27,994 bases of DNA from a virus. Both the position numbers and the translations under genes were made by a program. Positions 1-8,096 of the stretch are shown piece by piece. Numbering within the stretch: the stretch's first letter is position 1; every line of letters starts with the position of its first letter. The stretch lies in the IMG/VR virus record IMGVR_UViG_3300025853_000511, positions 1 through 27,994 of that record; one strand, given 5' to 3'. A model generated the notes under the pieces. It did no database searches and was not told the origin of the DNA. It worked only from the letters and a program-made list of their open reading frames with translations.

Positions 1-1
1 T

Positions 2-14
2 GGTAACGCGCGAC
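2..14. repeat. 13-bp terminal direct repeat, left copy
   Basis: The 13 bases ggtaacgcgcgac at positions 2-14 are repeated exactly as the last 13 bases of the window. A match of this length placed at both extremities is very unlikely by chance. It suggests either circular closure of the contig or cohesive ends of a cos phage. The location about 1.2 kb upstream of the small terminase gene is where cos sites commonly lie. The base before the repeat differs (t here, g at 27981), so the overlap is not flush with position 1. Confidence 0.7.
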
Positions 15-62
15 CCCGAAACATTCCTAGCGACAGATTAAAAAAGGGCATTTCGTTTTATT

Positions 63-1244
63 ATGGACATCAAAACGGTAGACATTGAGAAAATAATTCC
101 TTATGCGAAAAATCCACGCAAAAATGATGCAGCGGTGGGTAAGGTTGCGGCATCTTTGAAAGAATTTGGATTTCGCCAACCAATAGTCGTTGACGCTGAA
201 ATGGTTGTAATTGCTGGACATACGCGCTTGGCGGCGGCACGCAAGCTAAAACTAAATCAAGTGCCAATCCATATTGCAACCGACCTAACGGCAAACCAGA
301 TCAAAGCGTACCGCATAGCTGACAACCGCGTCAGCCAAGAGGCGAAATGGGATGATGACTTGCTGGCGTTAGAATTAGCCGATCTTGATCTGGAAAACTA
401 CGACCTTGGGCTGACCGGCTTTGATGATGACGAACTTGCGGCGTTAATGGCCGAAGCGGTAACAGAGGGGCTAGTTGACGAAGATCAAGTGCCACCGGAG
501 CCAGAAACACCAGTAAGCGTTCTAGGCGATATTTGGCAGCTAGGGCGGCACAGGGTTATGTGCGGGGATAGCACCAGCATCGATGCCGTTGATCAATTAT
601 TGATAGCAGAAAAAATTGATTTAATTTTAACAGACCCGCCATATGGAATTGGCTATGGCGGGTCAATGAAATTAGGCAGCGAAAAATTTGGCTGGAAACA
701 ACATAGCGGTGGATGGGATGAAGAAAGGCCATCAAAAGACTTGTTCGATTTGTTGCATAGTGTTTGTGAAAATTTGATAATATGGGGTGGAAACTATTTT
801 GCTGATATTTTGCCACCATCAATGGGTTGGTTAATTTGGGATAAAGGGCAACGGGGGTTTTCTTTAGCGGATGGTGAAATGGCTTGGACATCTTTCAATA
901 ATGCTTTAAGGATTAAAGAATATTCTAGAGCATTGGCAAACAAAGAAGAAAAACATCACGCAACACAAAAGCCAATTGAAATTCTTGAGTGGTGTCTAGA
1001 ATATGCAGATAGACATTCAAAAAAAACAAATCATATGATTTATGATGCTTTCGGCGGCAGCGGCTCAACTTTGATTGCGTGCGAGAAAACTAACCGGCAA
1101 GCTAGGCTGATGGAACTTGACCCCAAATATGTGGATGTCATTGTAAAACGATGGCAAAACTTCACCGGCTTAATAGCTATTCACGAAAAAACCGGCAAAA
1201 CCTTTAACGAGATGAACAATGGCTCCGACCACGTTTCCGCTTGA
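63..1244 (+). CDS. ParB-domain/DNA N6-adenine methyltransferase fusion
   Basis: The 393-residue protein has an N-terminal ParB/sulfiredoxin-like domain (about residues 1-110, with the GHTRLAAARKL signature) followed by an amino-methyltransferase of the beta arrangement. The catalytic motif IV DPPY is at residues 191-194 and precedes the SAM-binding motif FGGSGST at 330-336. It should methylate adenine (less likely N4-cytosine) in a target that cannot be read from the sequence. Such fusions are common in tailed phages, usually near terminase genes. The stretch encoding the catalytic and target-recognition part (about 580-1040) is clearly AT-richer than the flanks, suggesting a swapped domain. 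The gene overlaps the small terminase start by 26 nt. Protection against host restriction is the likely role, by inference. Confidence 0.9.
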   Translation: MDIKTVDIEKIIPYAKNPRKNDAAVGKVAASLKEFGFRQPIVVDAEMVVIAGHTRLAAARKLKLNQVPIHIATDLTANQIKAYRIADNRVSQEAKWDDDLLALELADLDLENYDLGLTGFDDDELAALMAEAVTEGLVDEDQVPPEPETPVSVLGDIWQLGRHRVMCGDSTSIDAVDQLLIAEKIDLILTDPPYGIGYGGSMKLGSEKFGWKQHSGGWDEERPSKDLFDLLHSVCENLIIWGGNYFADILPPSMGWLIWDKGQRGFSLADGEMAWTSFNNALRIKEYSRALANKEEKHHATQKPIEILEWCLEYADRHSKKTNHMIYDAFGGSGSTLIACEKTNRQARLMELDPKYVDVIVKRWQNFTGLIAIHEKTGKTFNEMNNGSDHVSA

Positions 1245-1758
1245 TTTTATAAGCAAGTTATTAGATTTGACCCCACGCCGCGTGCAACAGCTATCGGCAG
1301 AGGGTGTAATCCCAAAAGCAGAGCGTGGCCGATACGAGTTAGTGCCAGCCATCCAAGGTTATATCCGTTATCTTAAAGAGCGATCGATCAAAGCAGACAC
1401 CAGCGGCGATGATTATAACGCGCACCGCACCAGATTGACAAAAGCGCGAGCAGATTTGGCAGAAATGGAAAAAGAGCAAATTAGAGAACAACTTATACCG
1501 GCTGGCGATGTGGAGCGTGCTTGGATCGATGTCAGCCAGAATATGCGGCAAAAGCTGTTAGCCTTTCCGCAGCGGGTGGCTCCCGAAGTTTATGCCGCTG
1601 AAAAACTGATTGAAGTAAAAAGCATTTTGAAAGATAACATTTACGATGCACTCAAAGAAATCAGCGAGGTCGAAGTCAGGGTCACTCAACCTTTGCGTGG
1701 CACCGAATCTGGCGAAGATAGCGCAGAAAACACTAACCAGCCTAGCCCCGCCGCCTGA
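1219..1758 (+). CDS. Terminase small subunit (lambda Nu1-like)
   Basis: The 179-residue protein begins with a winged-helix DNA-binding domain (about residues 1-55, containing LTPRRVQQLSAEGVIPKA), as in lambda Nu1 and its relatives. A charged helical middle and a C-terminal helical part follow. It should recognise the packaging site and load the large subunit. It precedes the GpA-type large terminase and overlaps it by up to 113 nt, which suggests tight co-translation. The start chosen lies 26 nt inside the methyltransferase end and gives the complete winged helix. The low-complexity C-terminus is poorly conserved in this family. Confidence 0.88.
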   Translation: MAPTTFPLDFISKLLDLTPRRVQQLSAEGVIPKAERGRYELVPAIQGYIRYLKERSIKADTSGDDYNAHRTRLTKARADLAEMEKEQIREQLIPAGDVERAWIDVSQNMRQKLLAFPQRVAPEVYAAEKLIEVKSILKDNIYDALKEISEVEVRVTQPLRGTESGEDSAENTNQPSPAA

Positions 1759-3526
1759 TCTTGCCATTGATGAATGGGCAGACCAGTATCGCGTGCTTTC
1801 GCGCGAAAGCAGCGCAGAGGCCGGTAAATGGTCAACTGACCGCGCACCATACCAGCGCGGGATGATGCGTGCCATTTCCGATCCGGCGACAGAAACGATA
1901 GTTTTTATGACCGGCGCACAGATTGGCAAGACTGAAATTATAAACAACGCCATCGGGTATTATATATCGCAAGACCCTTCTCCCATTCTCGTTGTGCAGC
2001 CAACTTTGGATATGAGCAAGATGTGGAGTAACGACAGGCTTGCGCCTATGCTGCGGGATACGCCAGCCCTAAAGAACTCGGTGAAAGACCCGCGCAGCCG
2101 CGACAGTGGGAATACCTTGCTGCAAAAATCGTTCGTTGGTGGATATATTGCTATTGTCGGGGCTAATTCACCGGCTGGTCTGGCATCAAGGCCGGTGCGG
2201 TGCGTTTTCTTTGATGAGGTGGACAGGTTCCCGCACTCAGCCGGTACAGAGGGTGATCCGATTGATCTGGGTCGGAAAAGAACATCAACCTTTACATATA
2301 ATCGTAAAATCGTAATGGTTAGCACCCCAACCAACAAAGGCGCGTCCAGAATTGAAGCCGCCTATGAAGAAAGCGACCAGCGGCAGTATCACGTCCCCTG
2401 TCACGACTGCGGTCACAAGCAAGTCCTTAAATGGGGACAAGTGCAATGGGAAAAGGATAAACCCGAAACCGCCAGCTATATATGCGAAGGCTGTGGCAGC
2501 GTATGGGATGACGCGGATCGTTATCGCGCTGTTAGGGCTGGTGAATGGGTTGCACAAAACCCAGACCACAAAATAGCTGGTTTCCATTTAAGCGGCTTAT
2601 ATAGCCCTTGGACACCGCTTGCTGATGCTGCGCGTGATTTTTTGGTTGCCAAAAAGTCGCCAGAGACTTTGAGGGTATTTGTCAACACCTTTTTGGCAGA
2701 AACGTGGGAAGATGAGGGGCAAACAGTCGGAGACATTGATTTCCAAAGCCGCGAAGCTGATTACAGCCACACACTGCCGGATGACGTTGTGGTCGTCACA
2801 GCTGGCGTTGACGTGCAGGATGACCGGCTAGAGTTGGAAATTGTCGGATGGGGCCGCGATGAAGAAAGTTGGTCGATTGATTACAAAACGCTGTATGGCG
2901 ATCCATCAACGCCGCATCTGTGGAATGATCTTGATAACATCCTCAAAGGCAGCTTTGTGACCGAAAGTGGGCGACAGCTGGGCATTCGAGCGGCTTGCAT
3001 CGACAGTGGTGGTCATTACACGCAAGCTGTCTATAATTTCGTCAGGCCACGCGAAGGCCGCCGCATTTTTGCCATCAAAGGTATGGGCGGTGAACAGCGG
3101 CCACTTGTATCTCGACCGACAAAAAATAATATTGGCAAGATTAAATTGTTCTCGATTGGCACATTTCCAATCAAGGAATTGATTTTTTCGCGTCTTAGGA
3201 TACAATCAGAGGGTGCGGGCTATTGCCATTTTCCGGCGGGAAGGTCAGACGAATACTATCAGCAGCTGGCTAATAGTGAAAAAATCGTCACCAAATATCA
3301 CAAAGGGTTTCCACGCCGCGACTTTGTTAAGACCCGCACAAGGAACGAGGCACTAGATTGCCGCGTGTACGCATATGCGGCTTTGTGTATCTTGTCGCTG
3401 AATATTAACGCTGTTGCCGATAGGGTCGTCAATGCGCCGGAACCAGAACCAACACCGCAGCCGCAACAGCCGAACCCACTGGCCCGCCGACCACGGCAAG
3501 GCGGCTTTGTCAATAATTGGCGGTAA
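1646..3526 (+). CDS. Terminase large subunit, lambda GpA family
   Basis: This is the packaging motor ATPase and headful or cos-cutting nuclease. Features in order are a WAD motif near residue 45; a deviant Walker A GAQIGKTE at about 90-97; the Walker B region FFDEVDRFP with D190 and E191; paired CxxC motifs at 252/255 and 280/283, as expected of a GpA zinc module; and the RNase H-like nuclease with AGVDVQDD (D389 region), CIDSGGHYT and the C-terminal EALDCRVYAYAAL motif. The 626-residue length fits the family (lambda gpA is about 641). The first ATG at 1646 gives a 113-nt overlap with the small subunit. A GTG at 1697 is an alternative start, and neither has a strong ribosome site. The C-terminus is Pro/Gln-rich. 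Confidence 0.95.
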   Translation: MHSKKSARSKSGSLNLCVAPNLAKIAQKTLTSLAPPPDLAIDEWADQYRVLSRESSAEAGKWSTDRAPYQRGMMRAISDPATETIVFMTGAQIGKTEIINNAIGYYISQDPSPILVVQPTLDMSKMWSNDRLAPMLRDTPALKNSVKDPRSRDSGNTLLQKSFVGGYIAIVGANSPAGLASRPVRCVFFDEVDRFPHSAGTEGDPIDLGRKRTSTFTYNRKIVMVSTPTNKGASRIEAAYEESDQRQYHVPCHDCGHKQVLKWGQVQWEKDKPETASYICEGCGSVWDDADRYRAVRAGEWVAQNPDHKIAGFHLSGLYSPWTPLADAARDFLVAKKSPETLRVFVNTFLAETWEDEGQTVGDIDFQSREADYSHTLPDDVVVVTAGVDVQDDRLELEIVGWGRDEESWSIDYKTLYGDPSTPHLWNDLDNILKGSFVTESGRQLGIRAACIDSGGHYTQAVYNFVRPREGRRIFAIKGMGGEQRPLVSRPTKNNIGKIKLFSIGTFPIKELIFSRLRIQSEGAGYCHFPAGRSDEYYQQLANSEKIVTKYHKGFPRRDFVKTRTRNEALDCRVYAYAALCILSLNINAVADRVVNAPEPEPTPQPQQPNPLARRPRQGGFVNNWR

Positions 3527-3529
3527 ATA

Positions 3530-4117
3530 ATGGCAAACAGATTTGATGTAGACGAGGCACCGGACGGTCAGGCACCCGAAACCATCGTCATTGGTGATTA
3601 TCTTCTTTGGAAACGCTCCGATCTTGTGGATGATTATCCGCTGGCCGACTATTCAATGGAATATGTCGCACGCATCACAGCTGGTGGGTCAACAGAGATA
3701 AAGGTTCCGGCCACAGAGACAGGTGGCACATATGTCTTTGAGGTAGATAGCGCAACAACTGCAACATATGTGGCGGGCTTTTATCACTGGCAGTTAGAGG
3801 TCACGCAAACCGCTACCGGCAACCGCGTGGTCATCGAGCGCGGCACGTTCACTGCTGTCGAGGACTTGGACGTCAACGGTGCAGACCCGCGCAGTCACGC
3901 TGAAATAATGATCGACAAAATCGAAAGCATCTTGCAAGGCAAAGCCGATGCAGATGTTTCAAGCTATTCGATCAACGGTCGTTCACTGACAAAAATGTCA
4001 TATGAAGAATTGATCCAAGCGCGTGATTACTACCGCAAGGAATATGCAAAAGAGCGGGCAAAAGAACGCGCAGACGCCGGTGAAACAACCGGACAAACTG
4101 TCCTAGTGAGGTTTTAA
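3530..4117 (+). CDS. gpW-like head-tail joining protein with N-terminal beta domain
   Basis: The product is 195 residues. The C-terminal third contains SSYSINGRSLTKMSYEEL followed by a basic helix, resembling the core of the lambda gpW family (normally about 70 residues), which plugs the portal after packaging. The first 120 residues are predicted beta-rich, with alternating hydrophobic strands and a GFYHWQLEV segment, and resemble an immunoglobulin-like accessory domain. The gene lies exactly where lambda W lies, between large terminase and portal, 3 nt after the terminase stop. The gpW assignment rests on the C-terminal motif and synteny; the role of the N-terminal domain is unknown. Confidence 0.72.
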   Translation: MANRFDVDEAPDGQAPETIVIGDYLLWKRSDLVDDYPLADYSMEYVARITAGGSTEIKVPATETGGTYVFEVDSATTATYVAGFYHWQLEVTQTATGNRVVIERGTFTAVEDLDVNGADPRSHAEIMIDKIESILQGKADADVSSYSINGRSLTKMSYEELIQARDYYRKEYAKERAKERADAGETTGQTVLVRF

Positions 4118-4119
4118 CA

Positions 4120-5607
4120 ATGGGCATCTTTGACTTTTTCAAAGCAAAGCCTCAACCACGCAAGGCGGTTCGGGCTTATCACGGTGCAGACACTGGCAGA
4201 TTGTTCAGTGATTTCATATCCAGCAGCCGATCAGCCGACAGTGAAATCAAGCCGTCATTGCGTATTTTGCGCGATAGATGCCGCGAAATAAGCCGCAATC
4301 ACCCATATGCCCGCCGCTATCTGCAAATAATGACCACAAATGTGGTCGGGGCCGCCGGTGTGCGGATACAGGTTCGCAAGCGCAATGATGATGGTTCGCT
4401 TGACAGTGTTGGCAACCGGATCATTGAACAAGCGTGGCAAGCGTGGGGCCGTGCTGGTTTTTGCACAGTCGATGGCCGGATGTCGTGGTCACAAGCGCAA
4501 AGGCTGTTCATTGAAACACTGGCCCGCGATGGCGAGGTGTTGATCCAGAAAATCAAGAACCCTGCTGGCAATCCATTTGGCTTTTCGTTGAAATTCCTCG
4601 AAGCTGATTATTTGGATGAGGGTTACGATGCCCGACTCAACAACGGCAACGAGGTTCGGATGGGTGTTGAACTGGATCGCCGCACTGGGGCGCCGGTCAA
4701 CTATTATCTGTTCGAGGATCATCCACACCACGATCAAGGCTATGGCAGCAAGACCAAGCGTCATCATAAGATTGTGCCAGCCGATCAGATCATTCACTGT
4801 TATTTGCAAGACCGCGCCGGACAAACGCGAGGTGTGCCGTGGATGTCTAACGTGCTGTCACGGCTTAAAATGCTGGACGGTTATGAGGAGGCCACGCTTG
4901 TCAATGCGCGTGTCGCCGCGTCAAAGATGGGATTTTTCACAAGTCCAGAAGGTGACGGCTTCATCGGTGATGATTACGACAATCACGCGCCAATATTAGA
5001 TGCAAGCCCTGGCACCTTCAGTCAGTTGCCTGCCGGTATGTCCTTCACTGCCTTTGATCCGTCCAGTGGCACAGAAAGTTTCGATGAGTTTGAAAAAGCT
5101 ATTTTGCGCGGTATCGCATCTGGCCTTGGCGTCAGTTATGTGTCGCTTGCTAACAACCTCGAAGGCGTCAGCTATTCATCAATCCGGCAAGGTACCATTG
5201 AGGACCGCGACCATTTCAAGATGGTGCAGCAGTTTATGATCGACCAGTTTGTTGACCCGATTTATCGGGCTTGGCTAGAAATGGCAATCACAGTTGGCCG
5301 CATCAATCTGCCGATGGGCAAATACGACCTGTTTGCGGATCAAGTCATCTACCGGCCACGCGGCTTTGCGTGGGTTGACCCACAAAAGGAAATTCAAGCA
5401 AGCGTCACGGCACTCAACAACGGCATCGTCAGCTTGCAAGATGTGCATTCGCAATATGGCCGCGATACTGAGGAAATCTTTGAGCAAATCAATCGCGAGG
5501 GCGAACTAGCTGACCGGTACGGCATCGACACCGCTTTCCAGCCGTTTGGCACAAAGCTACCGGCACAGCCGTCAATAGACGCGGGGCAAGACGATGGCAA
5601 AGTATAA
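4120..5607 (+). CDS. Portal protein, lambda family
   Basis: The 495-residue protein matches lambda gpB-type portals in length and layout. The N-terminal part contains LRILRDRCREISRNHPYARRYLQIM, quoted here only as a landmark near residues 46-70. The middle has ADQIIHCYLQDRAGQTRGVP, and further on come EFEKAILRGIASGLGVSYVS and YSSIRQGTIEDRDHF, typical of the portal stem and crown region. It forms the dodecameric ring at the head vertex through which DNA is pumped. It sits between the gpW-like gene and the capsid polyprotein gene, and its last 14 nt overlap the protease start. Confidence 0.95.
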   Translation: MGIFDFFKAKPQPRKAVRAYHGADTGRLFSDFISSSRSADSEIKPSLRILRDRCREISRNHPYARRYLQIMTTNVVGAAGVRIQVRKRNDDGSLDSVGNRIIEQAWQAWGRAGFCTVDGRMSWSQAQRLFIETLARDGEVLIQKIKNPAGNPFGFSLKFLEADYLDEGYDARLNNGNEVRMGVELDRRTGAPVNYYLFEDHPHHDQGYGSKTKRHHKIVPADQIIHCYLQDRAGQTRGVPWMSNVLSRLKMLDGYEEATLVNARVAASKMGFFTSPEGDGFIGDDYDNHAPILDASPGTFSQLPAGMSFTAFDPSSGTESFDEFEKAILRGIASGLGVSYVSLANNLEGVSYSSIRQGTIEDRDHFKMVQQFMIDQFVDPIYRAWLEMAITVGRINLPMGKYDLFADQVIYRPRGFAWVDPQKEIQASVTALNNGIVSLQDVHSQYGRDTEEIFEQINREGELADRYGIDTAFQPFGTKLPAQPSIDAGQDDGKV

Positions 5608-7519
5608 AGAAGAAGGCGAAAGGGGCATTGAAATGCTTGAAGATGACCAGATTGAAAAAACTGATGATTTGGTGGATAATGCACCAATGGAAAACGAAAT
5701 TGAACAAACTGAGGATCGGCTTGATCGCGGGGAACTGGTGTTCCGCGCCCGCGCCGCTGATATGGTCGAAGAAGATGACCGCCGCGTCAGAATGTCAATT
5801 AGTTCTGAGGAACCGGTTGAGCGGTCTTTCGGTTTAGAGGTTTTGCGCCACACTGATGGCGCGGTAGATTTGTCACGGTTGAACAGCGGCCACGCGCCCT
5901 TGTTGCTGGATCACGACCTGACAAAACAGATTGGCGTCATTGAGCGCACCTACTTGGATCAAGCAGATCGCCGGTTGCGGTCTGTGGTTCGCTTTGGAAA
6001 AAGCGCACTGGCTCAAGAGGTTTATCAAGACGTCAAGGACGGCATCCGAAGCAATGTCAGCATCGGATACCAAATCCGCGAAATGGAACAAAAGAACGAA
6101 CGCGATGGGACAGTCGCAATTAGCTCGTGGGTTCCGTATGAAGCCAGTATTGTGAGTGTGCCAGCCGATGCCGGTGTGGGCGTCAATCGCAGTGCTGAAA
6201 TTATCGAACCAGTGATTGAGAAAAAGGAGGTCAAAATGACCGAAGTTAATCACGAAGAAATCCGCGAAGCTGCCGCAGAAGCTGCCAAGCGTGAATTTCA
6301 AAAGAACGCGCAAGAAATCATCAATCTTGCCGTTAAGCATAACCGCCGCGATTTGGCTGATGAGGCCATCGGTGCGGGTCAAACTGTAGCGCAATTCCGC
6401 GCAACTTTGCTGGACGCCATCGGCGAAGGCAAGCCACTTGAGCAGTCAGCCGGTGCGGTTGATATGTCAGCCAAAGAACAGCGTGATTATAGCTTTATGA
6501 AAGCTGTTCGCGGTCTGGTCAATGGCTCCGGTCTGCAAGGTCTTGAGCGTGAGGTTTCTGAGGAAATCGCAAAGCGTTCTGGCCGTGAAGCGCGTGGCTT
6601 CTACGCACCAGACAGCTTCTGGGGCGGTCGCCGTGACCTGACTGTCGGCACTGACAGTGCTGGCGGTTTCCTGCGTCCTACAGATCACCTTGGTGATCAG
6701 TTCGTTGATGCCCTGCGTTCTCGCTTGGTTATGAACGAGTTGGGCGCACGGTTTATGACCGGTCTGCGTGGTGATGTGGCTATTCCAAAGCTGGCGACTG
6801 GCGTATCTGCTGGGTTCGTTGCTGAGAATGGCGCAACATCTGAGGTGAACGCTGTGTTCTCACAGATCACAATGTCACCAAAGTCACTGGGCGCATTCAC
6901 AGACGTTTCACGTCTGCTTATGATCCAGTCTGACCCATCTGTTGAGCAGATTGTTCGTGACGATCTTTTGAACGCTATCGCTCAGAAGGTTGAGGACGTT
7001 GCTATCGAAGGTGGCGGGTCAAACGAGCCATCTGGTATCATCGACACAGCTGGCATTGGTTCAGTTGCTATCGGCACCAACGGTGGCGCGATTGCTTGGG
7101 ATGACATCGTAAACCTCGTCAAAGAGGTTGAGGTGGACAACGCCGCGATCAACGGCAACACCCTTGCGTATCTGACCAACCCGAAAGTGAAATCTTTGAT
7201 GGCGTCAACATCAAAAGTTGCTTCAACTGACAGCGTTATGTTGCTTGATGCGCCTTGGAACCAGCTTTATGGTTACAACTTGGCTGTCACCAACAACGTG
7301 CCATCAGACCTCACCAAAGGCACCCTGACCACAGCGTCAGCGATGATCTTCGGTGATTTCTCACAGTTGATGATGGGCTTTTTCTCAACACCAGACATCC
7401 TCATTGATCCGTACACAGCTGGATCATCTGGCGCGGTTCGTATCCGCGTGATGCAGGAACTGGACATTGCTGTCCGTCACGCACAGTCGTTTGCGGCTTG
7501 CTTGGACATTGATGCCTAA
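5594..7519 (+). CDS. Prohead protease (S78-like) fused to HK97-fold major capsid protein
   Basis: This single 641-residue reading frame joins two morphogenesis proteins. Residues about 45-200 form a prohead serine protease with the expected His in LLLDHD (H107) and Ser in SNVSIGY (S156), followed by YEASIVSVPAD. Residues 215-300 form a charged helical delta-like scaffold region. The remainder (about 325-641) is an HK97-type capsid protein starting near TDSAGGFLRP. The protease would cleave the linker and scaffold during maturation. A strong internal ribosome site and in-frame ATG (6236) lie exactly between the two parts. Codons in the capsid half favour cgt, ggt and gct more than neighbouring genes, as expected for the most abundant protein. 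A terminator-like hairpin follows the stop. Confidence 0.93.
   Translation: MAKYKEEGERGIEMLEDDQIEKTDDLVDNAPMENEIEQTEDRLDRGELVFRARAADMVEEDDRRVRMSISSEEPVERSFGLEVLRHTDGAVDLSRLNSGHAPLLLDHDLTKQIGVIERTYLDQADRRLRSVVRFGKSALAQEVYQDVKDGIRSNVSIGYQIREMEQKNERDGTVAISSWVPYEASIVSVPADAGVGVNRSAEIIEPVIEKKEVKMTEVNHEEIREAAAEAAKREFQKNAQEIINLAVKHNRRDLADEAIGAGQTVAQFRATLLDAIGEGKPLEQSAGAVDMSAKEQRDYSFMKAVRGLVNGSGLQGLEREVSEEIAKRSGREARGFYAPDSFWGGRRDLTVGTDSAGGFLRPTDHLGDQFVDALRSRLVMNELGARFMTGLRGDVAIPKLATGVSAGFVAENGATSEVNAVFSQITMSPKSLGAFTDVSRLLMIQSDPSVEQIVRDDLLNAIAQKVEDVAIEGGGSNEPSGIIDTAGIGSVAIGTNGGAIAWDDIVNLVKEVEVDNAAINGNTLAYLTNPKVKSLMASTSKVASTDSVMLLDAPWNQLYGYNLAVTNNVPSDLTKGTLTTASAMIFGDFSQLMMGFFSTPDILIDPYTAGSSGAVRIRVMQELDIAVRHAQSFAACLDIDA
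6224..6238 (+). promoter_or_regulatory. Internal ribosome binding site and start for free capsid precursor
   Basis: The sequence aaggaggt (6224-6231) is an essentially perfect Shine-Dalgarno element placed 5 nt before an in-frame ATG at 6236 (Met215 of the fusion). It is the best ribosome site in this part of the genome and falls at the boundary between the protease and the scaffold/capsid domains. Translation from here would give a 427-residue capsid precursor without protease. This would provide many capsid subunits per protease, analogous to lambda C/Nu3. Its use is inferred, not shown. Confidence 0.72.
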
Positions 7520-7525
7520 ATAACT

Positions 7526-7555
7526 GGTGGGGCGGCTCTGGTCGCCCTGCCTTTT
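7526..7555 (+). terminator. Rho-independent terminator-like hairpin after the capsid gene
   Basis: Arms ggtggggcg (7526-7534) and cgccctgcc (7543-7551) pair over nine positions, two of them G-U, around an 8-nt loop, followed by tttt at 7552-7555. It begins 6 nt after the capsid stop. The T-run is short, so it probably attenuates transcription or stabilises the capsid mRNA rather than fully stopping the tail operon. Confidence 0.6.
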
Positions 7556-7571
7556 CCCACTGGGGGTTGAT

Positions 7572-7784
7572 ATGAAAGTTAAATGCAAAAGAAACATTGT
7601 CGTCAAAGGCGTGGCTCACGTTGTCGGTGACATTTTAGAGGTTCCTGAGAACATCGGGCTGGATTTGGTCAACACTGGCCGCGTTGAGGTATATGAGGAC
7701 AAGCTAGGTCTGACTGACCGCGCTATCGGCTTGACAACAAAGAGTGCCGCAGCACTGACAAAGCGGGCAAAGAAAAAGAAATAA
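7572..7784 (+). CDS. Small hypothetical protein in the head-tail region
   Basis: The 70-residue product starts MKVKCKRNIVVKG, contains a GDILEVPEN segment and ends in a run of Lys and Arg (KRAKKKK). The ATG at 7572 is chosen over a GTG at 7527 because the 5' extension would be encoded by the terminator hairpin. I do not recognise the family. Small basic proteins directly after the capsid gene in this type of phage are often head-tail or head-stabilising factors, so a structural role is possible. It is immediately followed by the FII-like gene with no gap. Confidence 0.7.
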   Translation: MKVKCKRNIVVKGVAHVVGDILEVPENIGLDLVNTGRVEVYEDKLGLTDRAIGLTTKSAAALTKRAKKKK

Positions 7785-8096
7785 ATGGCTGTTGAAAGTG
7801 CAGATGATCGGGCGATTTTTGTGGGCATTGATGATTTCGGTGTCGCCGCTACCTATACGCCTACCGGCGGGATTGCCACAACGGTCAACGGCATTTTTGA
7901 CAATGACTTTGTTGAGGTAGAAACCGGCGCGGGTGTCGGAATTGCCTTACAACAACCACGCTTTCAGTGCCGCACGGCAGACGTAGCAACAGCGGCAGAA
8001 GGTGACGCGATTGTGATCAACTCAATCAACTACACAGTGCGGATCGTGCAAGACGATGGAACCGGTATGACTGTGTTTGTGTTGGAGTTAGACTGA
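7785..8096 (+). CDS. FII-like head-tail attachment (neck) protein
   Basis: The 103-residue, probably beta-rich protein resembles lambda gpFII in size and pattern. It has GIFDNDFVEVETGAGVGIAL followed by RFQCRTADV, then EGDAIVINSINYTVRIVQDD, matching the FII order of a 'GVFD' segment, 'RTDEV', and 'GDTLTIGEENFWV'. It would form the neck ring that joins the tail to the filled head. It lies between capsid and tail-terminator genes, as in lambda. The stop overlaps the next ATG (TGATG). The assignment comes from remembered pattern similarity and synteny. Confidence 0.7.
   Translation: MAVESADDRAIFVGIDDFGVAATYTPTGGIATTVNGIFDNDFVEVETGAGVGIALQQPRFQCRTADVATAAEGDAIVINSINYTVRIVQDDGTGMTVFVLELD

Noticed and set aside
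5655-5670. Second aaaaaac run, in the protease part, as a possible frameshift site
   Set aside because: The codon phase is gaa aaa act, so the heptamer is not in the X XXY YYZ phase, and no useful overlapping frame follows.
7527-7571. GTG start adding 15 residues to the gene at 7572
   Set aside because: The added codons are the terminator-like hairpin itself and the residues (Trp, Cys, Pro rich) look non-coding; ATG 7572 is better placed.
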